Of a stretch of 64,000 bases of DNA, positions 10,148 through 18,639 are shown piece after piece. Below the pieces are notes generated by a model, which was not told the origin of the DNA, did not search any database, and saw only the letters and a list, made by a program, of their open reading frames with translations. Source of the DNA: Drosophila miranda. Its lineage: Eukaryota > Arthropoda > Insecta > Diptera > Drosophilidae. The stretch is from the NCBI RefSeq assembly GCF_003369915.1, contig NC_046674.1, positions 17,217,501 through 17,281,500 of the forward strand. Direction: 5' to 3'. The first letter of the stretch is position 1; every line of letters starts with the position of its first letter. The translations under genes were made by a program, and so were the position numbers.

Positions 10148-11350
10148 GTACTGAATTTTTTTTTTTTACATTAAGATTGATCGGACCTCGTTTTTTTTTA
10201 CCAGCCAGCTCTTTTTACTGTTTTTAGATGGACTTCTTGGAAATCCAATTGGCAAATCGAATTTCTTAGTAATGATACGATCCAAGAGCGGACTTTCTCT
10301 CCCATCAGGCATTTCATAGGTCTTTCGATTTGAGTCTCAACCGTCACAAGGTCTCAAATTGAATTTCCCAGAAATGGCTGAGATACAAATACGATTTTTG
10401 TATCTGCAGCAATTATCAGATAGATAGGGCATATATTTTTGCGCAATATATTTGATATTGCCACATGATTTGGTGACTCTTGTCACTTGGCTTCTGGGAG
10501 ATTAAGATGTCTATCAGACGTCCAGCTAGACGGGCTGTCAAAACAGCAGACGTGATAGACGAATCAGAGTCCGCTTTCTACTCTTTCGTCGTCATCAGAT
10601 GCATTTCCCAGAACTTGAAAGAAACATTTCATGAGTAAAGATAAGCCCCTTGTTAGGATTATTTGGGGCCCAACACATTGAATAGATCATGTGACGCTAT
10701 GGGTTTTATATGTCAGAGATTAGGAGAGCCCCTGACAGATACCACTCTTTCTCCTGATACCTCTCTTCTATGACAATCAGTAGACCTTATAAATCTAGGG
10801 TGTGTCAGAGATCCCGATCATAACAGACACTTCACACTTCAGCCGCCCAAAGGTACAACTTTATACTTCATTAAATGGATTTCATCATCCTGTCATCGAT
10901 TAGTAAAGAACCTTTGACTGGTCAGAAAACATATATTGAGTATTGAGACTAGGTACATAGGAACCTAGGAACTCTTCAAAGGTAGAAAATCTAGATATAG
11001 CATGACGGACAGGGGATTATATGAATATCCCAGGGGTAAAACCCTCAACGTCATGAAAGTCATGTGAAAATCTTGGAAAACAGATAAGCAAATTCGACTA
11101 TATTGATTATATATATATATACACATATTTATATATATATATTTATATGCTATTTATTGATTGGAAATTATGTCTTATAGAATGTACAAATAATCCCCAA
11201 TCTAATTTCGTTTCTTGAGCTCCTTTCAGGCGGAACGGGGCGTCAGGCGTCTATCAATCTTTTGAGTATTCATTGATATTGATGATGATAAAGCGGACGT
11301 GAGAATCGTCAAGTGGTCAAGCACTAATTAAGAGTCCTTCTGGCTGTCAA
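10148..11350. other. Intergenic DNA with GATA sites and a second TATA-like site
   Basis: Between the collagen-like gene and the minus-strand phosphatase there is no supported gene. GATA-type sites occur at 10413-10425 (ATTATCAGATAGATAG context), 10639-10645 (AGATAAG), 11082-11088 (AGATAAG) and 11286-11291 (TGATAA). A TATA-like TTATAAAT near 10787 precedes a TCAGAG and a 23-codon ORF (10875-10946). On the minus strand, AATAAA at 11153-11158 is a fitting poly(A) signal for the phosphatase gene, about 195 bp after its stop. Confidence 0.55.
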
Positions 11351-12919
11351 TCAGTTGGTGGCGGTCTGGCAGGCGGTCAGCCCATCGCCAACACAGGCGG
11401 CAAAGGCCATCATGTGCGGAATGGTGTTCTGCTCGTACACTCCAGTGAAGAGGTGCGCCCACGGACCGGAGGCAAAGACGGCCACGTCCTCGCCACCGTG
11501 CGTCTCCGACTCGAGTGGCACCATCGCTGGAAAGAGCTGATCAAAGTCCCCGGTGGCCAGGACGACGGGATCCTCCCGGTGGTGCGTCTCCGTGTTGTAG
11601 TAATAGTCGAAGCTCTTGCCATTGGCATAGCTGAGGGGCAGGTAGGGCCTATTATCGAGGCCGTTCGCCTTGGCCGGTCCAAAGATGTCGCTGCCACGGG
11701 GCTGATACCCGGCCACGCTGAACGTGTGCGAGTGATCGGAGGTGACCACGATCAGGGTGTCCTCCGGGTTGGTGATCTCGCGGGCCCGCTTCACAGCCTT
11801 CGACAGTTCGGCGGTCTCGTCGAGGGCTATGCGCGCCATGGTATCGTGATGACTGATGTCGATCTTGCCGCCCTCCACAAAGAGGAAGTAGCCCTCCTCC
11901 TCGGTCTCCAGCACTTCGATGGCCTTCTCCGTCATCTCCTCGAGAGTCGGCTCGTTGTTCTCCGGATCGGCCAGCTGCTCCGCATGATAGTGCATGTGGC
12001 CGCTGCTGAAGAGCCCCAGCAGACGACCCGTCTCTGTGGCATTCACTTTGAGCAGCCTCTTCTGGGTCTTCACGAAGGTGTTGCCAGCATCCAGCGCCTC
12101 GAATTCCTCCACCAGATTGCGGCCATCGGTGCGCCGTCCCTTGTCGTAGAACTCGGGATCGTAGAAGTTCCTCTTGCCGCCGCCGAGCATCACCTTGAGT
12201 CGGCTGCCCACCTCCCCGTAGATCAGCTGCAGGGCAATGTCCTGCAGTCCCTCGGCCTGCTCGCCGCAGCCCTCCTCCAGCAGGGCATTGTTCTCCCATT
12301 CGCGGTCCGCCGTGTGGGCATACACGCCCGAGGGCGAGGCATGGGTCACGCGCGTGGTGGTGACCAGTCCGGCCGCCTTTCCGCTGTCCATGGCCCACTT
12401 GCCCAGGGAGAACACATGATTGCTGGCATTGGCCATGGCCTGGCAGTCGCCACGCAGCACATGGCCGTTCACACCGATGGTTCCGTAGTTGGCCTTCACG
12501 CCGCACAGATAGGAGGTCGAGGTGCAGGCACTGTCCGGCACTATCTTGTCCACGGAGTAGACCTTCGAGAGGCCAGTGAAGGGGAACTCCTCGAAGGAGA
12601 GCTTCTGCTCCTCGCCGCCAATGTAGCTCCTGGCAGCAGCCAGCGTGGCCAGTCCCATGCCGTCGCCCAGGAAGAGTATGATGTTCTTGGCCCGGTTCGT
12701 GTTCCGCACATGGCTCAGCTTTTCCCGCAGCAGCTGCTTGCTGGCCGCGTGCCAGTACGCCTGGGTCGCCTCCTCACTGCTCGTCCTGGCACGGGCGCTC
12801 CTTGGCAGATGCGGATGCATGGACTCCTCGTCATCTACGGGTGCCCTTTTGGGCACCGCTGCACCCAGCGCCAGGGTGATCAGGCCCAGGCCCACAAAGA
12901 ACTTCAGTGTCAGAGTCAT
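11351..12919 (-). CDS. Secreted alkaline phosphatase (single exon)
   Basis: Uninterrupted 522-residue frame starting at the ATG at 12917-12919. Residues 1-20 are a signal peptide. Family motifs in order: FLGDGM (Asp86, metal ligand), VPDSACTST (Ser130, phosphorylated nucleophile), VTHASPSGVYAHT (about 191-203), FVEGGKIDISHHD (about 347-359, metal ligands), VTSDHSH (about 392-398) and ETHGGEDVAVF (His474). Known reaction: hydrolysis of phosphate monoesters with two Zn and one Mg. The chain ends in a polar CQTATN stretch with no hydrophobic tail, so the GPI anchor of the vertebrate enzymes is not evident; secretion is the inference. The next gene on the plus strand is a diverged paralogue. From memory the D. 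melanogaster counterpart in this neighbourhood is CG10592, but I cannot tell which of the pair matches it. Confidence 0.92.
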   Translation of the reverse strand: MTLTLKFFVGLGLITLALGAAVPKRAPVDDEESMHPHLPRSARARTSSEEATQAYWHAASKQLLREKLSHVRNTNRAKNIILFLGDGMGLATLAAARSYIGGEEQKLSFEEFPFTGLSKVYSVDKIVPDSACTSTSYLCGVKANYGTIGVNGHVLRGDCQAMANASNHVFSLGKWAMDSGKAAGLVTTTRVTHASPSGVYAHTADREWENNALLEEGCGEQAEGLQDIALQLIYGEVGSRLKVMLGGGKRNFYDPEFYDKGRRTDGRNLVEEFEALDAGNTFVKTQKRLLKVNATETGRLLGLFSSGHMHYHAEQLADPENNEPTLEEMTEKAIEVLETEEEGYFLFVEGGKIDISHHDTMARIALDETAELSKAVKRAREITNPEDTLIVVTSDHSHTFSVAGYQPRGSDIFGPAKANGLDNRPYLPLSYANGKSFDYYYNTETHHREDPVVLATGDFDQLFPAMVPLESETHGGEDVAVFASGPWAHLFTGVYEQNTIPHMMAFAACVGDGLTACQTATN

Positions 12920-13283
12920 TTCTCTCTCCACGTTGCTTTCACTGCGTTAGCCAAGTGAATACTGTACTTTTTCAGTACATAACAGGCCGCTATATAGCCC
13001 CCGATCCAGATCAGGTGCCGCTCGTGTGAGGAGTCGATAGGGCAGTGGCCAGGGGCTAGAATTTATGGCTCCTCCTTGGCCAGACCGTGATACTCACGTT
13101 TCCATTCGCCACTCGAGATAATCATTAATCGATGGCCACTTTAGATTCCACAAATCACAAAAACACAATCATATAATACACGTACTATACAGCAGTATTA
13201 CAGTGACAAAGTGTGCAAAATCGGTGGCTATATAACCGATTCGATTCGGCTAATTTGGACAGTCTAACGGCAACCGTCTGAAG
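12920..13283. promoter_or_regulatory. Divergent TATA promoter between two phosphatase genes
   Basis: The 364-bp space holds TATATAG at 12991-12997, used on the minus strand for the upstream gene, and TATATAA at 13229-13235 on the plus strand. The latter is followed by an ACAGTC initiator-like site with A at 13261, 32 bp after the start of TATA. An AGATAA GATA-type site lies near 13115, and ATTAATCGAT near 13123. The shared space could let one enhancer serve both genes. Confidence 0.7.
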
Positions 13284-15688
13284 ATGCAGAAAACTTTTGT
13301 GCCTCTCATATTGGGCTCTCTGGCGCTTGTGGTCGCGCTGGTCTCGTCCTCGGCGATCCCACCCAAAGTACGGGCCGGGCTATCCGAAGAGCAGGAGAAT
13401 GGTAAGTGGCACCGTTCGTTCGTTAAACGTTACGAACCGAAAGCAATCGGTCGTCAACGATCATTCGTTGAAAACCCCAAAACGCGCATACTCCTATCTA
13501 CGACCAATAGAAAACCAATGCCCCGCGATTATGTATCTGAAATCTTGTTCGCCAATTAAGATCGGAATCTTATCTGGAATCTATTTTTGAGTTACTTTCA
13601 AACGTAAATCATTTCCGATGTTAATTATTTCATAATCGCAAGCATCAAGTACTTGGATTTGAAGGTTAGCAGATGTAAAACGGGGAAATCTTCAATCCGA
13701 ACGATGGGATCATAAATTGACACGGTTCGGAAGGTTATATGAATGACAAAGAGCTAAAGTGTTTTGGAAAGAAAGTCAAATTGAACTGATTAGATATCGA
13801 TGGGATCAATATTTATGGCGGAAGAAAGAAAGTTGAAGAGTCTGGGGCACAAATAGAATAATAGCTTGGATTTGATTAGATCTGTACGGGATGTTCGAGA
13901 AGTCGAGAATTGGGTGGGGGCATTGTGGATGGCAGGGCCGAGAATCACGACTGTCCTGGTTCGTTTGAATCAAAGGATTAGATCCAAGGATTAGATGATT
14001 ATTGAAAACAGAAATGAAATCATAGACCATTACCATATTTATGAACCGTAATTATAGCTGATTAACCAACGATTAGATTTTAATACAAAGTTCAATAATT
14101 TTTGTTGATTGTAAAAATAGACCAACATCCCCGTCTGCTGCCATCACGCGACTTTGTGGCACTTGACGAGGAGCTGGAAACACGTTTCTGGCACGATAAG
14201 GCCCAGACCATTCTGGCCGATAAGCTGGCCACCCATGAAAAACTCAACGAGAACCGTGCCAAGAATGTGATTATGTTCCTCGGCGACGGCATGTCGGTGC
14301 ACACGGTCGCCGCCACACGTGCCTTCCTCGGGGACAGCAACAAGCAGGTCTACTTCGAGAAGTTCCCCTACCTGGGACTCTCCAAGACATATGCCGTGGA
14401 CGAGCGCACCCCGGACTCGGCCACCACGGCCACGGCCTACCTCTCGGGCGTCAAGGCCAACTACGGCACGATTGGCGTCAATGCCCAGGTGGAGCGAGCG
14501 GATTGTGTGCGAGGCGCCGACGCCAGCACCCACACCCAGAGCATTGGCCAGTGGGCCCAGGAGGCGGGCAAGTGGGCGGGACTGGTGACCACGGCACGCG
14601 TGACTCATGCCTCCCCGGCTGGCGTCTACGCCCACACCGCGGAGCGGAACTGGGAGCACGACGGCCAGATCAGCGAATACGGCTGCAGCACCGAAGTGAA
14701 CACGGACATTGCCCGCCAGCTGGTGGAGTGGAACGTGGGCCGGGATCTGCGTGTGATCATGGGCGGCGGACGGGCCTATTTCCGGGATCAGCTGATGCAC
14801 GACGAGGAGGGCAATTGGGGACTGCGCAACGATGGCCGTGATCTGATCAAGGACTGGCAGGAGGACAAGGCCAATCGCGGAGCGAAGGGCAACTATGTCT
14901 GGTCGCTGAAGGGCCTCAAGGAAACGGATCTCAACCAGACCGACTATCTGCTGGGTCTCTTCGACGCCTCCCATCTGCCCTACCACGGCGACCGGCAGCG
15001 CTTCCACTTGGAGTACGCGGAGCCCTCGCTCTCCGAAATGACAGAGTCGGCCATCAAGCTGCTGAGTCGCAACGATCAGGGCTACTTCCTGTTCGTGGAG
15101 AGCGGCAGGATCGACATGGCCCATCATGCCACGCTGGCCCACAAGGCGCTGGAGGATACCGCGGAGTTCGCGGCGGCTGTGAAGCTGGCCAGGGATCTAA
15201 CAAATGAGGATGATACTCTGATCGTGGTCACATCGGATCACTCGCACACCATGTCCATAAATGGTTACCCTGTAAGCTGAGAGTTGCTTCAGTCAGGCGA
15301 TCAATCTTCTAACCGGTCCTTCCTTCCCTTATTTATCCTGTAGAGCCGCCGCCAGAACATCTTTTCATTGGCCCCCAATCAGGCGGACGACGAGCTGCCC
15401 TTCACCATTCTCTCGTATGCCAATGGCCCTGGCAGCGGCGCGAATACCTACAGCACTGACAACGGACGCCTGGATCTCTCCCATGTGGACACAACGGCTG
15501 CGGATTTCCGTTTCCAGGCCACTGTTCCGCTGAGCAGCGAGACCCATGGCGCCGAGGATGTGGGCGTCTTCGCCTCGGGTCCCTTCGAGCATCTGTTCAC
15601 CGGAAACTACGAGCAAAGCTCCATTCCAGCCATGATGGCCTATGCCGCCAACATGGGTCCCTTTTCGGAGGATAAACTCAAAGAGTAA
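13284..15688 (+). CDS. Secreted alkaline phosphatase, three exons
   Basis: Exons 13284-13401, 14121-15271 and 15344-15688 join in frame to 537 residues. Residues 1-24 are a signal peptide (MQKTFVPLILGSLALVVALV). Motifs: FLGDGM (Asp95), TPDSATTAT (Ser139, nucleophile), VTHASPAGVYAHT, FVESGRIDMAHH, VTSDHSHT at the end of exon 2, and ETHGAEDVGVFASGP in exon 3. All catalytic and metal-binding positions I can place are kept, so it should be active. The residue before the Pro-Asp-Ser is Thr, not the usual Ile/Val. The C-terminus (PFSEDKLKE) is charged, with no GPI-anchor tail. Intron 1 is long (719 bp) while its neighbour has no introns in the coding region. AATAAA lies at 15694-15699. Confidence 0.92.
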
Positions 15689-15699
15689 TTCCAAATAAA

Positions 15700-16175
15700 G
15701 TCTGACATAGAAAGAAGCAAAATAAGTACACCCACATAGAATATCTTAGTTTTAGGGATCGTCCCCATAAGATCACAGAAAATAATAAAATAATAATAAT
15801 TTGCACTTTAAATGTGGGAATAATCTTACCATAACAATAAAAACCCATCTAATCCCATTCAGAGCTTCTTAAGCTGGTTTGTGTCCCTTTTTCGCCATGA
15901 TCCACAAGTAATAGCTATAATAAATATGCACATTATCCTACTGGTTTATCCGTCCCTCTCTTATCAGTGTCTCGTTCAAGACGATACATGTTCTCCTTGC
16001 AAAAGGCAAAAAAAACCCTTAGAGTTACAGGTAGTTCTGGCCCAAGGTTCCAGGTATGTCTGGAACATTCTCAGAGCCTTGAGAAGGACCCTAGACGTAG
16101 GTTACCTGTTGATTCGATTCGCTGGGCCATCAGCAGTTGCTGTTTATGTGCCCAAGTGGCAAGAACTACGCGAAA
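15700..16175. other. Upstream region of spook
   Basis: About 475 bp between the phosphatase poly(A) site and the spook ATG. A leader and promoter must lie here or be spliced from here, but I see no clear TATA box. Minor open frames run into the spook start but have no protein-like features. Confidence 0.5.
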
Positions 16176-17774
16176 ATGTCTGCAGTCTATTCGGTTTTGG
16201 TCATTTTACTGGCTTTAATAGTCACGTCTTACATGCGGATTCTATACAAATCGCGACGACGCGTGTGCGTAGCCATAAGGAACGGAAAATCCTCTACGGA
16301 AAGTGAACAAATATATGAACAGGCCCCAGGGCCAAGACCGTGGCCGATCATTGGAAACCTGAATGTTCTCGATAAATACAGAGACAATCCCTTTGAGGGA
16401 TTCACGGAGTTGGCCAAGAAATATGGCGACATTTACTCGCTGACCTTCGGACATACCCGCTGCCTGGTGGTCAACAATCTGGAACTGATCCGCGAGGTCC
16501 TGAATCAGAATGGAAAGGTCGTCAGTGGACGACCGGACTTTCTGCGCTATCACAAGCTCTTTGGGGGCGAGAGGAGCAACTCCTTGGCCCTTTGCGACTG
16601 GTCGCAGCTCCAGCAGAAGCGCCGCAATATGGCCCGGCGGCACTGCTCTCCACGGGAATCCTCGTCGTTCTACATGCAAATGTCCCAGATCGGCTGCGAG
16701 GAAATGGAGCACTTTATCCGTGAGATAGACGCGAAGATGGTGCCCGGAGAACCCTTCGATGTGAAGACGTTTCTCCTGCGGGCCTGCGCCAATATGTTCA
16801 GCCAGTACATGTGCTCCCAGAGGTTCGACTACGACGATGAGGAGTTCCACAAGATTGTGCAGTACTTTGATGAGATCTTCTGGGAGATCAATCAGGGCCA
16901 TCCGTTGGACTTTCTACCCTGGCTCTACCCGTTCTATCGGCGCCACTTGAACAAAATCGTCCACTGGTCATCGACCATAAGGAGATTCATCATGGATCGG
17001 ATCATCAGTCACCGGGAGCTGGACATCGATGTGGATGAGCCGGACAGTGACTTCACAGACGCGCTGCTCAAGAGTCTGGTCGAGGACAAGGATGTCTCAC
17101 GCAACACGATCATCTTTATGCTGGAGGACTTCATCGGCGGCCACTCGGCTGTGGGGAATCTGGTGATGCTGGCCCTGGCCTACGTAGCCAAAAATCCGCA
17201 GGTGGGCAGACGGATACAGGACGAAGTGGATGCCGTATCCGCCAAGGGGCAGCGCAAAATCAATCTACTGGATATGCACCAGATGCCCTACACGATGGCT
17301 ACGATCTTTGAGGTGCTGCGCTACTCCTCCTCTCCGATTGTCCCGCATGTGGCCACCGAGGATCTGGTGATCTCTGGCCATGGCGTCACCGCTGGCACCA
17401 TTGTCTTCATCAACAACTATGTGCTCAACAGGAGTCGAGAGCACTGGGAGGACTCGCACCAGTTCGAGCCGCAAAGGTTTCTGGAGGCATCGACAGAAGG
17501 CAGAAGGGACTCCAGGGGTTCCGATTCGGGCATCGAAAGCGACCGGAAGGAGTTCCAGCTCCGCAAGAACATCCCCCACTTTCTGCCCTTCAGCATTGGC
17601 AAAAGGACGTGCATTGGCCAGAATCTGGTCAGAGGATTCGGCTTCCTGCTCCTGGCCAACCTCCTGCAGAGCTACAACGTGTCCAGCGGGGATCCGACCA
17701 CAATTAGGATAACTCCCGCCAGCCTGGCCTTGCCGGCCAGCTGCTTTCCCCTGCTGCTCACACGAAGGGCATAG
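16176..17774 (+). CDS. spo: Spook, cytochrome P450 CYP307A1 (ecdysteroid synthesis)
   Basis: Single-exon 532-residue P450. I chose ATG 16176 because it begins an N-terminal membrane anchor (MSAVYSVLVILLALIVTS) followed by a basic stretch; an in-frame ATG further upstream would add 13 residues without such logic. Landmarks: Pro-rich hinge APGPRPWPIIGN (about 50-61), ExxR (Glu379-Arg382), FEPQRF (about 430-435) and the heme loop FSIGKRTCIG with Cys479. The I-helix reads GGHSAVGN (321-328) in place of the usual AGxDT, which fits the CYP307 family as I know it. Known role: a Halloween gene acting in the unresolved 'black box' step after 7-dehydrocholesterol, in ER membranes of ecdysteroid-producing tissue. 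Lack of introns fits its known origin as a retroposed copy of the spookier lineage. AATAAA lies at 17840-17845. Confidence 0.95.
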   Translation: MSAVYSVLVILLALIVTSYMRILYKSRRRVCVAIRNGKSSTESEQIYEQAPGPRPWPIIGNLNVLDKYRDNPFEGFTELAKKYGDIYSLTFGHTRCLVVNNLELIREVLNQNGKVVSGRPDFLRYHKLFGGERSNSLALCDWSQLQQKRRNMARRHCSPRESSSFYMQMSQIGCEEMEHFIREIDAKMVPGEPFDVKTFLLRACANMFSQYMCSQRFDYDDEEFHKIVQYFDEIFWEINQGHPLDFLPWLYPFYRRHLNKIVHWSSTIRRFIMDRIISHRELDIDVDEPDSDFTDALLKSLVEDKDVSRNTIIFMLEDFIGGHSAVGNLVMLALAYVAKNPQVGRRIQDEVDAVSAKGQRKINLLDMHQMPYTMATIFEVLRYSSSPIVPHVATEDLVISGHGVTAGTIVFINNYVLNRSREHWEDSHQFEPQRFLEASTEGRRDSRGSDSGIESDRKEFQLRKNIPHFLPFSIGKRTCIGQNLVRGFGFLLLANLLQSYNVSSGDPTTIRITPASLALPASCFPLLLTRRA

Positions 17775-18639
17775 AATGGCAGCCATCTAGGCAGTAAGAA
17801 GTATTTTTTTTTTATATTTGGCTATATCTAAAAAAAAAAAATAAAATAATGGTAGCAGCACATCCTTAAAGGGGGCCGCCGCAACTTAAGAGCTAATACG
17901 GTACTTAAAATCCTTAACGATCGACTACAGTGCCCACACAGTGCGGTAGCACGAGGACAGCAGTCCATCAGGTATCCTCAGCATTAAATCATAATTAACA
18001 ACTAATTTGTATAATTAAAAAAAATAAATAATCAATTGTAACGCATAAAAACCGCATATGTATAATAATTTGGGACTCGAAGGCGTAAAATGTTTGCTTT
18101 TTGGGACTATGGTTGCTCGGTTTATGCCGGAGATTCCCTGGGAACTACCTCTATACTGCCGCACTGGGGCACGGTAAGTAAACTATTTGATTCGTTTCAC
18201 CGACTCAATGCATCAATATAGTATATATATATATTTTTATATGATGTAATGTTTTTTGTTTTTTTTTTTTTTGCTTTTTTGTAGTTTCTGCCGGTACACT
18301 TGGATTATTCCGATACACTCGTATATTTACAATTTTTGTTTTCTTTTAGAAATCATTGGACAAATAAATGTTTAGTGTCGGATCGTGCTTATCTTAGTCA
18401 CTAAGAAATATGTTAAGAATCTTATATATAAATGCGTTTTGTTCACATGATTAGTCCGTAAAAAAAGTTTAAAAACAATATTGGAAATGGGGAAAAAAAT
18501 AGGGAAAACCTTTAGGAGGTTTGGGCTTACAGATAGAAAGGGGGTGGTTTTTGTATTAAAGATAGAATTATCTACAATTATTTTCTATGAAATGAAGATC
18601 GGGGATCGGGCTGGGGGATGGCTCTGTGATGACTGGATG
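17775..18639. other. Convergent 3' region between spook and the RS-rich gene
   Basis: It holds the spook 3' UTR with AATAAA at 17840-17845, AT-rich sequence with short A and T runs, and presumably the 3' UTR of the minus-strand gene ending at 18640. No gene seen. Confidence 0.6.

Noticed and set aside
11414-12958. 514-codon open frame antisense to the minus-strand alkaline phosphatase, and similar frames antisense to the second phosphatase (14144-15142) and to exon 4 of the membrane-protein gene (42311-43624)
   Set aside because: High GC at third codon positions of the true genes leaves the opposite strand free of stops. The antisense products are His/Gly/Arg/Leu-rich and match nothing I know.
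15881-16306. 141-codon frame overlapping the spook start
   Set aside because: A different frame from spook, with no domain and ending shortly after the P450 begins.
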